A stretch of DNA of 64,000 bases from Gemmatimonadota bacterium (GCA_029262115.1 JAJCZZ010000031.1:1-64000), one strand, 5' to 3'; shown: positions 50,826 to 62,001, counted from the stretch's first letter. Notes: a model not told the origin generated them from the sequence alone. Made by a program: numbers and translations.

Positions 50826-51754
50826 GTGAAGCGCTGCCCCACCTCGACGCCGCGTCCGTTCACCCACTCCGCAGCGTCGAGACGCCTCTTGCCCGAGGGC
50901 TGGACCTGATCGAACGCGATGCTCCCGGTCTCGGTGGCCACGACGATGCCCGTGTCGCCGGACGCGGCCAGGATCGTGCCGGGTTCGTCGCCCCCCCCCG
51001 CCTCGCCGATACGGGGACAGAACAGCTTGACGGGTTGGCCGTCCAACTCCGTCCAGGCACCGGGTCCGCCGTCCATGCCGCGCACATGCCAGGAGATGTT
51101 CTCGGAAGGTTGGTCCCAGTCGATGCGCGCGACCGCGCGGTCGAGTTTTGGCGCGAACGTCGCCAGGCTGTGATCCTGCTCGACCTCCTCCACGTCGCCC
51201 TGGGCCATGCGGGTCAACACCTCAAGAAGGAGCTGGGCCCCGACCTCGGACAGCCTGAGCCGTAGTTCGCCGGCCGTCTCATCCGGGAAGATCGGCTCGG
51301 CGGTTTGTCCCAGGATGGGTCCGGCGTCCATTGCCTCGACCATCCGCATGACGGTCACGCCGGTCTCGGTCATCCCTCGGGCGATGGCCCAGTTGATGGG
51401 GGCGGCTCCGCGCAGCTCCGGAAGGAGAGACGCGTGAACGTTGATCGAGCCCAGGGGAGGGACGCCCAGAACTTCCCGGCGGAGAATGTGCCCGTACGCC
51501 ACCACCACGGACAGGTCCGGGCTCAGATGCCCGAGCTCGACCAGAAAGTCATCGCCTCGGGGAACGTCCGGCGTGAGTACGGGAAGGCCCATGTCCTCCC
51601 CCAGGACCTTGATGGGAGAGGGCCGCAGTTGGCGTCCCCGCCCTGCGGGGCGGTCGGGTTGCGTAACGATGCCGACGACATTGAAGCCCTCATCGTCCAT
51701 GGCGCGCAGGCACGGTACCGCGAAGTCGGGAGTGCCCCAGAACAGGATTCTCAA
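50822..51754 (-). CDS. fmt: Methionyl-tRNA formyltransferase
   Basis: The 310-residue protein has the formyltransferase domain (RILFWGTPDFAVPCL; active-site block VHASLLPELRGAAPI with the folate-binding loop) and the C-terminal OB-like tRNA-binding domain (about 205-310). It formylates initiator Met-tRNA. Nine consecutive G encode part of the AGGGDEPG turn in the C-terminal domain. TTG start overlaps the def stop by four bases. Confidence 0.96.
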   Translation of the reverse strand: MRILFWGTPDFAVPCLRAMDDEGFNVVGIVTQPDRPAGRGRQLRPSPIKVLGEDMGLPVLTPDVPRGDDFLVELGHLSPDLSVVVAYGHILRREVLGVPPLGSINVHASLLPELRGAAPINWAIARGMTETGVTVMRMVEAMDAGPILGQTAEPIFPDETAGELRLRLSEVGAQLLLEVLTRMAQGDVEEVEQDHSLATFAPKLDRAVARIDWDQPSENISWHVRGMDGGPGAWTELDGQPVKLFCPRIGEAGGGDEPGTILAASGDTGIVVATETGSIAFDQVQPSGKRRLDAAEWVNGRGVEVGQRFT

Positions 51755-52266
51755 TTGTCCTCCTCAGCCTGCAACTTCTTCCACTTCTTCATCAACATCT
51801 TCCGCTTGAGCGGGCTGACCCGATCGGAAAAAAGGACACCGTCGAGGTGATCGATCTCATGCTGGAGCGCTCGGGCCAGCAACTCGTCCGCTTCGAACGC
51901 TACTGGACGACCGTCGGGGTCGACGGCGTCCACCTCGATGGCCCGGGGGCGCTGCACCACCTCCTCCAGGCCGGGCATACTGAGGCAGCCCTCCGGCTGC
52001 TTGTCGATCTCGTCGCTGAACCAGGTGATCCGCGGGTTGATGAGAGCCATCCGCTCGTCCACACCCTCGTCTCGCCGGAGATCGACCACCAACACCCTCT
52101 TGGAGACACCGACCTGCGGTCCGGCCAGGCCGATCCCCTCCGCGTGGTACATGGTGTCGAACATGTCACGGACCAGCTTCTTGAGGTCATCGTCGAACCG
52201 GTCGACTTCTTCGGCCTCCCGCCGCAGCACCGGGTCACCCAGGAGGACGATTTCCCTTCGCGCCAT
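51751..52266 (-). CDS. def: Peptide deformylase
   Basis: The 171-residue protein carries the three deformylase motifs: GIGLAGPQVG (near 45), EGCLSMPG (near 91) and QHEIDHLDG (near 134), which supply the metal-binding Cys and two His and the catalytic Glu. It removes formyl groups from nascent proteins. ATG overlaps the yajC stop by one base, and its stop overlaps fmt by four. Confidence 0.97.
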   Translation of the reverse strand: MARREIVLLGDPVLRREAEEVDRFDDDLKKLVRDMFDTMYHAEGIGLAGPQVGVSKRVLVVDLRRDEGVDERMALINPRITWFSDEIDKQPEGCLSMPGLEEVVQRPRAIEVDAVDPDGRPVAFEADELLARALQHEIDHLDGVLFSDRVSPLKRKMLMKKWKKLQAEEDN

Positions 52267-52586
52267 CAGTTCGACTTGGCCTCGCCCGTCAGCACCTGTG
52301 CGATCCGGTTGGGGTCCACGGTCAGGCGCGTGTTGTCTCCCGTCTTCACGGTCATACGGGTCTCGTCGACGTGCACGACGGTGGCGATGATGCCTCCATT
52401 CGTCACGATTTCGTCACCCTTCTTGATGGCCTTCAGCGCCTCTGCGTGGCGCTGACGTTCCTTGGCCTGGGGACGCAGCACGATGAAGTAGAAGATCGCG
52501 AAGATCGCGAGCATCTGGAGTGTGAAGATCAGGGTCGCGTTGCCGCCCTGTCTGTCCACCATGAGAAGCGAGAGATACGGGGTCAC
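52266..52586 (-). CDS. yajC: Preprotein translocase accessory subunit YajC
   Basis: The 106-residue product has one membrane helix with the YajC core (LQMLAIFAIFYFIVLRPQAK) and a soluble domain (GDEIVTNGGIIATVVHVDE). It belongs to the SecDF-YajC complex. The GTG at 52586 gives the usual short leader before the helix; ATG 52562 is an alternative. It lies 22 bases after the tgt stop, the familiar tgt-yajC neighbourhood. secD is not in the window. Confidence 0.92.
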   Translation of the reverse strand: MTPYLSLLMVDRQGGNATLIFTLQMLAIFAIFYFIVLRPQAKERQRHAEALKAIKKGDEIVTNGGIIATVVHVDETRMTVKTGDNTRLTVDPNRIAQVLTGEAKSN

Positions 52587-52608
52587 GGAGTGCACTGTCT
52601 GAAGGAAG

Positions 52609-53850
<1,242 letters not shown>

Positions 53851-53894
53851 ATCTCTCACATCGAGGCGGCCGCCGTCCGTGACCAGGAGGAATA

Positions 53895-54245
53895 ATGACG
53901 CTGGAGCGGGAGTGGATGCGCGGAGCGGCGCCCCTGGCGGTGCTCACCCTGCTGGAAGGGCGGGAGATGTACGGCTACGAATTGGTCGAGGCCCTCGAAA
54001 AGGACACCGGGGGGATCCTTGCGATGGGACAGTCCACCGTATACCCGCTCCTGTACAACCTCGAAGCACGGGGCCACGTGACGCCGGTGTCGCGCACGGC
54101 CCCCACGGGCCGGCGGCGGAAATACTACCAAATCACGCCGGTCGGCCGCACCTGGCTCGAGGGCCAGCGCCATCAGTGGGGTCAGCTCGTACACGGGCTG
54201 GGACGGCTCGGCATCGTCGCGGGGCCCGACGAGGCCCGCGCGTGA
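53895..54245 (+). CDS. PadR-family transcriptional regulator, module 3
   Basis: The 116-residue protein is a PadR winged helix: GAAPLAVLTLLEGREMYGYELVEAL (split here by motif), recognition segment MGQSTVYPLLYNLEARGHV and wing RRRKYYQITPVGRTWLEGQ. The ATG at 53895 follows AGGAGG by four bases, one of the best ribosome-binding sites in the window. Its stop overlaps the GTG of the ADOP gene. It probably represses the operon through the repeats at 53816-53850. Confidence 0.88.
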   Translation: MTLEREWMRGAAPLAVLTLLEGREMYGYELVEALEKDTGGILAMGQSTVYPLLYNLEARGHVTPVSRTAPTGRRRKYYQITPVGRTWLEGQRHQWGQLVHGLGRLGIVAGPDEARA

Positions 54246-56956
54246 CCGGGCCGCTCCTTCCGCCGTCCGTGCGTGCCTTCGTCCGGGAGGTGGTCGAGGC
54301 CACCGGGCTGGAGCTACCCGACCGCCACGAGGTGGAGCGCGAGCTCGAGGCCCACTTCGAGGACGGGCTCGAGGCCGGCGTGGACGCAGACGAACTGATC
54401 CGCCGCTTCGGAGATCCGGCCACGGCAGCCATGAAAATCGCCCGCGCTCGAGAGCGCCGGGCGCACGACACCACGACCCGAACGGGAGGGGGACGGATGA
54501 GCGTCGGAGATTGGGCTAGGGAGTTTGGGACGAGTTGGAGGGCGCTCCTTCGGGCGCCCGGCTTCACCGTGTTGGTGGTGCTCACCCTGGCGCTCGGCGT
54601 CGGCGCCAACACCGCGGTGTTCTCGGTCATCGATGCCGTTCTCCTGACACCCTTACCGTACCAGGCGCCGGAACGGCTCGTGCGGATCTACGAGGTGCCC
54701 ATGGACGATGTAACGGCGTTCAGCTTCGTACGGAGCCCCACCGTAGCTGCCATGCGGGAGTGGGACGACGTGTTCGACGGCCTCGCCTCGATCTACACGT
54801 ACAGGGAGACGGGGGCGGACCTCACGGACGGAGACCGTCCGAGGCGCGTCACCGTGGTCCCGGTGAGCGCCGGCTACTTCGACATGCTCGGCGTGCCCCC
54901 GGCCATGGGGCGACCGTTCCGCGAGGAGGAGTCGGTGGGCCCGGGGGAGCCGGTCGCGCGGGGGCCGATGGTACCGGTCACCATTCTCTCAGACCGGCTG
55001 TGGCGCGACCAGTACGGCGCCGACCCGGGCATCATCGGACGATCGATCCGCATGGATGGGGCGTCCTATGAGGTCGTTGGCGTCATGCCGGCACGCTTCT
55101 CCGACCCGTTCGGACCGCGGGCCGACCTGTGGACCCCCCAGGACCTACGTGAAGGAGGCTTCAACAATTGGGGCAACTACTACCTGTCGGTCGTCGGACG
55201 ACTTCCCGAGGGCCTGACCCTGGCCGCGGCGCAGGAACGGGTGAGCGCGCACTTCGCGAACCTCATGGAGTCCATCGGGGAGTCGGACTTCGAGTGGGCG
55301 CCCCGCCTGGTTCCCCTCCACGACGACATCGTCGGCGACACCAGGCGGGCCATGCTCCTTCTCTTGGCCGGGGCGGCGGCGCTGGTCCTCCTGAGCGCCT
55401 GCGTCAACGTTGCGAATCTAGTGTTCGTGCGTGGGCTCGGTCGTGCTCGGGAAGCGGCTGTCCGGGCGGCACTCGGCTCCGGCAGGCTCCGCCTCGTGAT
55501 GCGAACCCTGATGGAGAGCACCATCTTGGTGGCCGGAGGCGCGCTGCTGGGCATGCTCATGGGGTGGGCGGGGGTGCACGCACTCGTCTCCATGGCGCCC
55601 GACGCGCTCCCGGCCGGAGCCACGCCCACGCTGAGCATCCGAGTATTCGGATTCGCCCTCGCGGTCAGCATGGTGGCGCTGCTCGTGTTCGGGCTGGCGC
55701 CCGCCTTGCGTTTCGCCTCGGTCGACCCCGGCGACGCGCTGCGGCAGGGGCAGCGCGGCAGCACCGGCGGAGGCACGTCCCGGCGGGTCCGAGGAGCCCT
55801 CGTAGTCATTCAGGTGGCGACAGGTCTGGTGCTCCTCACGGGTGCAGGTCTTCTCACGCGTAGCTTTGTCCAGCTTCAGGACGTCCCCCTCGGGATCGAG
55901 CCGCAGGGCGTTCTCACGTTCGAGGTGCATCTACCCGACGCCCGATATCCGGACGGACCGAGCCGCCGAGCCTTCCAAGACCAACTTCACCAACGGATCT
56001 CCACCCTCCCCGGCGTGAGAGCGGCCGGCTCGACGTCGTGGCTGCCGGCGAACGGACTCTACCACGGCTGGGGTGTGCGCTACGTCGCTCCGGGGACCAC
56101 GCCGGCTGAGGACCAGTCGCCGTGGTACGGCACCCAGATCCGGGTTGTGAACGGCAACTACTTCTCTGCTCTGGGCATCGAGATGCTCAGGGGCACACCT
56201 ATGGACGAGTTCGATCCGGACGGGGACCTCGGCGTGTGGGTGAACGAGCGATTTACCGACATCTTCGGTGAGGCGGACCCCATCGGTCAGATCATCAGCG
56301 TGGGGAACGCGGACCGCCGCGTCATCGGCGTGGTGGCCGACGTGCCGACCGACACCCGAGGGTCTGTGAGCCGGAAGGCGTATATCCCTCACGCACAGTT
56401 TGCCGACAACCGGAACTGGGCTCTGATACACACCGTGTCGACCCGGGCCGACCCCACCTCGATGCAAACGCAACTTCGCGATGTGTTGGCGAGCCTCGAT
56501 GGAGATCTCGTGCTGTACCTCCCACGTCCGCTGAACGACGTGCTCGCCACCGGCCGCGCACGCGACCGCTTCGCCACCGTGCTCATGGGCGTCTTTGCCG
56601 CGTTGGCGCTAATCCTGACCGTCGTCGGCGTCTATGGAATCCTCGCACACGCCGTCGCCGGGCGTAGCCGCGAGATCGGTATCCGGATGGCCCTCGGCGC
56701 GGACCGCCGTTCGGTTCTGGAGATGGTCATGCGCTATGCCACCTCGCTGGCGGTGCCCGGCGTGGTCCTCGGCGTATTGGCCGCGTGGTACGGCAGCCGC
56801 TGGGTCGCAGCCTTCCTCTTCGAGGTCAAGCCGGTCGACCCAGCGGTCTATGCCGCTACCGTCGCACTCGTTCTCGGAGCGTGCCTCTTGGCAGGGTACA
56901 TCCCGGCGCGCGGAGCCGCCGGAGCCGACCCGGCCCGCACGCTGTCGGAGGAATGA
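54242..56956 (+). CDS. ADOP-family permease (MacB/FtsX type), module 3
   Basis: The 904-residue protein starts at GTG 54242 (GTGA overlap with padR). It has a prefix domain of about 80 residues (DRHEVERELEAHFEDGLEAG), a first helix after WRALLRAPGFTVLVVLTLAL, MacB-like periplasmic domain, FtsX helices (LVLLSACVNVANLVFVRGLG), second periplasmic domain, and final FtsX domain ending AGYIPARGAAGADPARTLSEE (last motif cut to its core). No partner ATPase is adjacent. The module lies on the opposite strand inside the queA-tgt region. Membrane export or signalling is the family expectation only. Confidence 0.85.
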   Translation: MTGPLLPPSVRAFVREVVEATGLELPDRHEVERELEAHFEDGLEAGVDADELIRRFGDPATAAMKIARARERRAHDTTTRTGGGRMSVGDWAREFGTSWRALLRAPGFTVLVVLTLALGVGANTAVFSVIDAVLLTPLPYQAPERLVRIYEVPMDDVTAFSFVRSPTVAAMREWDDVFDGLASIYTYRETGADLTDGDRPRRVTVVPVSAGYFDMLGVPPAMGRPFREEESVGPGEPVARGPMVPVTILSDRLWRDQYGADPGIIGRSIRMDGASYEVVGVMPARFSDPFGPRADLWTPQDLREGGFNNWGNYYLSVVGRLPEGLTLAAAQERVSAHFANLMESIGESDFEWAPRLVPLHDDIVGDTRRAMLLLLAGAAALVLLSACVNVANLVFVRGLGRAREAAVRAALGSGRLRLVMRTLMESTILVAGGALLGMLMGWAGVHALVSMAPDALPAGATPTLSIRVFGFALAVSMVALLVFGLAPALRFASVDPGDALRQGQRGSTGGGTSRRVRGALVVIQVATGLVLLTGAGLLTRSFVQLQDVPLGIEPQGVLTFEVHLPDARYPDGPSRRAFQDQLHQRISTLPGVRAAGSTSWLPANGLYHGWGVRYVAPGTTPAEDQSPWYGTQIRVVNGNYFSALGIEMLRGTPMDEFDPDGDLGVWVNERFTDIFGEADPIGQIISVGNADRRVIGVVADVPTDTRGSVSRKAYIPHAQFADNRNWALIHTVSTRADPTSMQTQLRDVLASLDGDLVLYLPRPLNDVLATGRARDRFATVLMGVFAALALILTVVGVYGILAHAVAGRSREIGIRMALGADRRSVLEMVMRYATSLAVPGVVLGVLAAWYGSRWVAAFLFEVKPVDPAVYAATVALVLGACLLAGYIPARGAAGADPARTLSEE

Positions 56957-57038
56957 CGGACGCTCCGTGGGGCGATCCGTCCGCCCGACGGGGCCCACGG
57001 TCTCACCGCCGACCGGAGCGGATGGCCGTGACACGCCG

Positions 57039-58556
57039 CTACGAAATCGGCTGCTCGGACTTCCGGGGCATCATCTCCTCACGCATGGCCAGGTGATACA
57101 CGGTGGCCGCCACGATCATCGCCGCCTGGCGGAGGTCGTCGATGACCAGATGGTCGAACGTGTCGAGTTCGGTGTGGTGGGTGTTGATGCCGTACTCTAT
57201 GGGATCCTGAATGAAGTTGAAGCCGGGGATGCCGGCCGCGTCGAACGCGAGGTGGTCGGTCCCACCGGTGTTGCCGTCCCGCACCGCCACCACGCCGAGG
57301 TCGCGGAACGGCCACAGAAGCTGCTCGAACACCGGGATCGCCGCTGGATTCGACTGATTCCAGATGCCCCGGAGTCGGCCGGTACCGTTGTCGATGTTGA
57401 CGTACACCGAGATCCGGTCGTGCAACTCCGGGTGGTTCGCGACCCAGTTGCGGGAGCCCAACAGCCCCTGCTCCTCCCCGCTCCACAGGCCGATCCGGAT
57501 GGTCCGGCGAGGCCGAAGATCCAGCGTCTTCAGGATGCGCATCGCTTCCATCATGATGACGGAACCCGCCCCGTTGTCGGTTGCCCCTCCGCCCATGTGC
57601 CACGAATCGAGGTGTGCGCCGAGCATGACGAGCTCGTTCGCCTTGTCGGAGCCCGTGATCTCGGCAAACGAGTTGTATTCCCGCGGGTCGTCTTCGAAGA
57701 ACGTGTTGACCACGTCCACCTGCAACTCGACCGGAACGCCGGCTTCGACGTTTCGCCAGATCTGATTGTACTGCTCGCGAGACAGGGCGATGTGCGGCAG
57801 CCCCTCCGGGTCGCCGGGCGTCCGGCTCCCGGCACTCCCTCCGCGTACGACACCGTCATCGCGTGACGAAATACGGATGATTCCGTGCGCGCCCTCCTCC
57901 GCTGCCATCTCCTGGACAGTGTTGCGGAGTTGAGCGGCTGCACGGAAACGGGCGAACGTTGCCTGTCGTTCGGCCTCCGTCTGGGTATTCTGCGCGGAGG
58001 GGGCCGGCTCCAGGAGCGACTCGAGCGAGGCACGCCGGTCGCGGTGTTCGAACTCCGGCTCCACCTCGGCCGGTTCGTCGATCAGAACGAAGGTTCCGGC
58101 CAGCCGGCCGCGGTACGCCGCTAGATCCGCCTCCGTCTCGGCCCGCACCACCGTCGCCTGGCCTCGCTGGGAACCGTCCGTGCTCCCGGTCCATGCCAGC
58201 GGCATCCCGCGGAGCGGCTGGCTGAACGGTGTCAGGATGCGGCCAGCGTACCACTCGTTCCGCCACCCCCGACCGAAGTCGCCCCAGGCCTCCAGAGTCG
58301 TGTTGGCCAGTCCCCACTCGTCGAATTTTTCCTGCGTCCAGGCGTTGGCCGCGGCCATCCCGGGCGAGCCGGTGAGGCGCGGCCCGACGACCTCCGTGAG
58401 ATGGCGTGCGAGGTCCTCGATCTGGGATCGCTCCAGACCCTCTTCGCGGATCCGCTCCACGACGCGGAGGTCGACCGACTCCTGCGCGATCTGGGCGGCG
58501 GAGTTGGTCGCGAACGGGGACAGCAGGCTTACTGCGAGGGCGACGGGTGCGCGCAT
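57039..58556 (-). CDS. Exported M28-family zinc aminopeptidase
   Basis: The 505-residue protein has a signal peptide (cleavage near NSAAQ), a PA-type insert (about 130-320, with GTFVLIDEPAEVEP) and an M28 peptidase domain. Co-catalytic zinc ligands are visible as HLDSW, TDNGAG, SGEEQG (catalytic Glu plus ligand), NIDNG and THHTELD. Relatives are carboxypeptidase-Q or glutamate-carboxypeptidase-like enzymes that cut dipeptides in the periplasm. ATG 58556 is chosen as the signal peptide begins there. The 141-base leader contains two TATACT boxes. It lies between queA and the ADOP gene, which converges on it. Confidence 0.88.
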   Translation of the reverse strand: MRAPVALAVSLLSPFATNSAAQIAQESVDLRVVERIREEGLERSQIEDLARHLTEVVGPRLTGSPGMAAANAWTQEKFDEWGLANTTLEAWGDFGRGWRNEWYAGRILTPFSQPLRGMPLAWTGSTDGSQRGQATVVRAETEADLAAYRGRLAGTFVLIDEPAEVEPEFEHRDRRASLESLLEPAPSAQNTQTEAERQATFARFRAAAQLRNTVQEMAAEEGAHGIIRISSRDDGVVRGGSAGSRTPGDPEGLPHIALSREQYNQIWRNVEAGVPVELQVDVVNTFFEDDPREYNSFAEITGSDKANELVMLGAHLDSWHMGGGATDNGAGSVIMMEAMRILKTLDLRPRRTIRIGLWSGEEQGLLGSRNWVANHPELHDRISVYVNIDNGTGRLRGIWNQSNPAAIPVFEQLLWPFRDLGVVAVRDGNTGGTDHLAFDAAGIPGFNFIQDPIEYGINTHHTELDTFDHLVIDDLRQAAMIVAATVYHLAMREEMMPRKSEQPIS

Positions 58557-58697
58557 GGGTCGCTCGGGATTCGGAGTATACGGCGCCCGGGCCAGGCCGG
58601 CTGACGGGTAGTATACAAATGTAGTGCGGGCGCCCGAGGCTTCGCGAGTACGATGGGGCGCCGACAACGGCCTCGGCGTGGGGTTCGTGTCGGGCCG

Positions 58698-59759
58698 TCA
58701 GGAGTCGGGAGCGGCGGAACGCCCGACGAGCGCCATGGCGTCTCCATACGAGTAGAACCGGTAGCCGTGCCCGATGGCCTCGGCATAGGCATCGATCGTA
58801 CGCGAGTACCCCGCGAACGCCGCCACCAGCATCATCAAGGTCGACCGGGGTAGATGGAAGTTCGTCAGCAGGCAGTCTACCACCTGGAAGCGGTACGGCG
58901 GCCGGACGAACAGGTCGGTGACCCCGACCCCGGCGCGCACCGTTCCGTCTCTGGCGACCGATTCCAGCGTACGGACGGCCGTCGTGCCCACCGCCCAGAT
59001 CCGCCCACCCCGGGCTCGTGTGGCGTTCACCGCGTCGGCCGTCTCGGCGGAGACCGTGTAGGTCTCGTGGTGCATCTCATGGTCCCGGGGGTCGTCGACC
59101 ATGATCGGGCGGAAAGTTCCGACGCCTACATGAAGGGTGACCGGCACCCTTCGCACTCCGCCCGCTTCCAGACGCGCGAGCAGGTCATGCGTAAAATGCA
59201 GCCCGGCCGTGGGCGCCGCGACCGAACCGGGCACACACGCGTAGACCGTCTGGTACCGCTCCCTGTCCGACGCTTCCGCCGGGCGGTCGATATACGGGGG
59301 CAACGGCATGTGACCGTACGTCGATAGGACGTCGTCGACCGACCGATCCGAGTCGATCCGCACCATCCGCCCGCCCCCGGGCGCCGGCCCAACAATCTCG
59401 ACGTGGACGTCGGGAGAGATCTCGACCCGCCGGCCCGGCTTGAGCTTGGACCCGGGCCGGACCAGCGCGTCCCATACCCGCTCGTCCTCGTCGGCTGGGC
59501 GCAGAAGGAGGATCTCAGCCGCTCCGCCGCCCGGCCGCGTTCCCAGAAGGCGGGCCGGTCGCACGCGGCTTTCGTTCACCACAAGGAGGTCGCCCGGGCG
59601 GAAGAGGTCCGCCACGTCGTGGAAGTGGACGTGACGCAACGGCGCATCGCCCTGAGGAACCACGAGAAGGCGGGACCCGTCCCGCCGGTCGGACGGATAC
59701 CTCGCGATGAGGTTGTCGGGCAGGTCGTAGTCGTAGTCCGAGAGGCGCGCCCCGCCCAT
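58698..59759 (-). CDS. queA: S-adenosylmethionine:tRNA ribosyltransferase-isomerase
   Basis: The 353-residue protein is QueA: SDYDYDLPDNLIARYP at the start, FHDVADLFRPGDLLVVNESRV, APTAGLHFTHDLL and the C-terminal TNFHLPRSTLMMLVAAFAG. It transfers ribosyl from SAM to preQ1 in tRNA, making epoxyqueuosine. ATG 59759 (GGAG eight bases upstream) gives the standard length; an ATG at 59846 overlapping the ruvB stop (ATGA) would add 29 glycine-rich, non-conserved residues and cannot be excluded. Same pathway as tgt, 5 kb away. Confidence 0.94.
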   Translation of the reverse strand: MGGARLSDYDYDLPDNLIARYPSDRRDGSRLLVVPQGDAPLRHVHFHDVADLFRPGDLLVVNESRVRPARLLGTRPGGGAAEILLLRPADEDERVWDALVRPGSKLKPGRRVEISPDVHVEIVGPAPGGGRMVRIDSDRSVDDVLSTYGHMPLPPYIDRPAEASDRERYQTVYACVPGSVAAPTAGLHFTHDLLARLEAGGVRRVPVTLHVGVGTFRPIMVDDPRDHEMHHETYTVSAETADAVNATRARGGRIWAVGTTAVRTLESVARDGTVRAGVGVTDLFVRPPYRFQVVDCLLTNFHLPRSTLMMLVAAFAGYSRTIDAYAEAIGHGYRFYSYGDAMALVGRSAAPDS

Positions 59760-59842
59760 CGCGCCATCTCCATCAGGCGACCTTCCGGAGTGCGTATCGG
59801 CACGCTGCGCCCCACCGCCGGAACCGACGTGCCCGATTCCGC

Positions 59843-60883
59843 TCACCCGTCGAAGAGCATCCCCTGCTGCCCCGCTCGATCCCGCGGCAGCGCGTACCCG
59901 AACCGCTTGAACGCGCGCGGCGTGGCTACCCGGCCCTGCGCCGTCCGCATGAGGAAGCCCTCCATGATCAGGAAGGGCTCATACACCTCTTCCAGAGTGG
60001 TTTCGTCCTCACCCATCGCGACCGCGAGCGACTTGAGGCCCACCGGCCCACCGCCGAACTTTTCGATCAGGGTCTTCAGGACGCGCGCGTCCATCTCGTC
60101 GAGCCCGTACTCGTCGACGTCGAGCATCTCGAGCGCGGCCGCGGCCACGTCGGCATCGATGCGGCCGTTCGCGCGCACCTCGGCGAAGTCGCGGACCCGC
60201 CGGAGGAGCCGGTTCGCCACCCGCGGCGTGCCCCGGGCTCGCTTGGCCAACTCTCGGGCACCCTCGTCTGTCGTATCGACACCGAAGATCTCCGAGCTCC
60301 GCCGAACGATCGTCACCAGATCCGACGGCGGGTAGAAGTTCAGTCGCTGGACGATGCCGAAGCGCGCCCGCATCGGTGCGGTCAGGAGTCCAAACCGCGT
60401 CGTGGCCCCTACGAGGGTGAACGGCTCGATCTTCATGGTCATGGTCTGCGCGCGCGGCCCGTCCGACAGCCGGATGTCGACCTGCCAGTCCTCCATGGCG
60501 GGATACAGGAACTCCTCGATGATCGGCCGGAGTCGGTGGATTTCGTCGATGAAGAGGACGTCTCCCTCGCGCTGGTTCGTGAGGATGCCCACCAGATCGG
60601 CCGGCTTCTCCAGAACGGGGCCGGACGTCGACTTGAAGTTGACCCCCATCTCCCGAGCGATGAGCGACGCCAGCGTCGTCTTGCCGAGGCCTGGAGGTCC
60701 GTGGAAGAGGACGTGATCCAGCGGTTCCCGGCGTGCCGTGGCCGCCTCGATGGCAATGGCCAGGGCCTCGCGGACCTTCGGCTGCCCGATGAACTCGGTC
60801 AGCCGCTGCGGTCGCAGCGACGGTCCGGAGGACTCGTCGTCCGGAAGCTCTTCCGGAGTCGTGATCTGGATACGGTCGGTCAT
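59843..60883 (-). CDS. ruvB: Holliday junction branch-migration ATPase RuvB
   Basis: The 346-residue protein is a complete RuvB AAA+ motor: [13 protein letters not shown], Walker [13 protein letters not shown] (near 61), Walker B FIDEIHRL, sensor 1 GATTRFG, arginine finger region and C-terminal winged helix ending RFGYALPRD. It drives branch migration with RuvA. No ruvA or ruvC lies in the window. It is the first gene of the ruvB-queA unit; 180 bases separate it from the divergent AhpD-like gene. Confidence 0.97.
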   Translation of the reverse strand: MTDRIQITTPEELPDDESSGPSLRPQRLTEFIGQPKVREALAIAIEAATARREPLDHVLFHGPPGLGKTTLASLIAREMGVNFKSTSGPVLEKPADLVGILTNQREGDVLFIDEIHRLRPIIEEFLYPAMEDWQVDIRLSDGPRAQTMTMKIEPFTLVGATTRFGLLTAPMRARFGIVQRLNFYPPSDLVTIVRRSSEIFGVDTTDEGARELAKRARGTPRVANRLLRRVRDFAEVRANGRIDADVAAAALEMLDVDEYGLDEMDARVLKTLIEKFGGGPVGLKSLAVAMGEDETTLEEVYEPFLIMEGFLMRTAQGRVATPRAFKRFGYALPRDRAGQQGMLFDG

Positions 60884-61063
60884 GCGGAGAAACTAGTCCA
60901 TCTGAGGCGGCGCGCATCTAGGTCCTGGCGGCCATCATTCCGTCCCGGCATCTCCATCCCGATCGCCGAACGGAACCCTTCCAGCCATCAAACAGTTTTG
61001 TTGGTCCCAACGCGGTGCCTACGGTGCCGCCATGCAACCAAGGACTCAACGGAGAGATACATC

Positions 61064-61627
61064 ATGGCTCGCTTCACCCAGCACACGGCAGCCACGGCCC
61101 CGGAAGGTGGCCCGGAGGCACTCGCGCGCGCTCAGAGCGCGTTCGGCATGGTTCCGAACCTCATCGCCACCATGGCCGAGGCCCCGACGGTCGCCCAGGC
61201 CTACCTGGACGTCCATGAGCGTCTCAGCGCTTCCTCGTTTTCGCCCGTCGAGCAGCAAGTGATCACGCTCACCACGAGCTTCCAAAACGGGTGCGACTAC
61301 TGCATGGCCGCCGAGTCGGCGGTGGCAAAGATGGTTGGTGCGGAGGACGGCCTCATCGAGGAGCTCCGCCGGGGCGGCCCCGTTACGGACCAGCGGATCG
61401 AAGCGCTGCGCACCTTCACGAAGACGGTGGTGGAGTCTCGGGGCTGGGCGGGCGACGACGCCGTCGACGCCTTCCTCGCGGCCGGATTCACCAAGGCCCA
61501 GGTGCTCGAGGTCGTGCTCGGGGTCGCAAAAAAGGTCCTGTCCAACTACACGAACCACCTCGCCGGCACGCCGGTGGACGAGCCGTTCAAGGCGTTCGCG
61601 TGGGAGCGCCCGGCCGTCACGGTCTGA
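61064..61627 (+). CDS. AhpD/carboxymuconolactone-decarboxylase family protein
   Basis: The 187-residue, all-helical protein carries the AhpD-type redox motif in NGCDYCMAAES near residue 75. In AhpD and most relatives a histidine follows two or three residues after the second cysteine (CxxCxxxH); here that position is glutamate, so peroxidase-type proton relay may differ. ATG 61064 follows GGAGAG by seven bases. It probably reduces peroxides or alkylhydroperoxides, as a general antioxidant protein. It stands alone. Confidence 0.85.
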   Translation: MARFTQHTAATAPEGGPEALARAQSAFGMVPNLIATMAEAPTVAQAYLDVHERLSASSFSPVEQQVITLTTSFQNGCDYCMAAESAVAKMVGAEDGLIEELRRGGPVTDQRIEALRTFTKTVVESRGWAGDDAVDAFLAAGFTKAQVLEVVLGVAKKVLSNYTNHLAGTPVDEPFKAFAWERPAVTV

Positions 61628-62001
61628 GTCCGATCTCGGCCGCCGCGCAGGAGAGGTCCGGCGATAGCCGAACGGCTGAGGTCCGTGCGGGCGGAACTCC
61701 TCCGGCGGCCGGGGGTTGGCGGACCAACTGAGGGGGAGGTTCGCTCCCCGATTCGAACTCCCCACTCATCACATCGAACCCGGACCATGACTGCACCGCG
61801 TCGCACCCTGCTTTCCTCCGTGCCCCAGGGCGGGCGCTCGGGGAGTCGTGCTACGGCCATGTGTTGTTGTCGGCCCATCTCTGCGTCGTCCGGTCGGGCG
61901 AGCACCTAACTCACACGCTCCCGACCCCGCGACGCCCTTCGGCTCGCGGGAGTTCGGACCCGCGCACTGGGGGTCGAGCGGGGTCCACGCCAGGATCCCG
62001 A
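61628..62001. other. Gene-free stretch
   Basis: No convincing gene, tRNA fold or repeat was seen in these 374 bases. The frame of the following ATP-grasp gene is open from 61861, but that part is basic and low in conserved residues. AGGA just before 62002 is the ribosome-binding site of the next gene. Confidence 0.5.

Noticed and set aside
56957-56983. Terminator between ADOP 3 and the M28 gene
   Set aside because: The inverted repeat CGGACG/CGTCCG has a 15-base loop and no T tract, too weak to list.
58557-58697. Two TATACT boxes as tandem promoters of the M28 gene
   Set aside because: Neither has a recognisable upstream element at normal spacing, so they are mentioned but not annotated.
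61628-62001. tRNA or small RNA gene
   Set aside because: No cloverleaf with a T-loop and acceptor pairing could be drawn.
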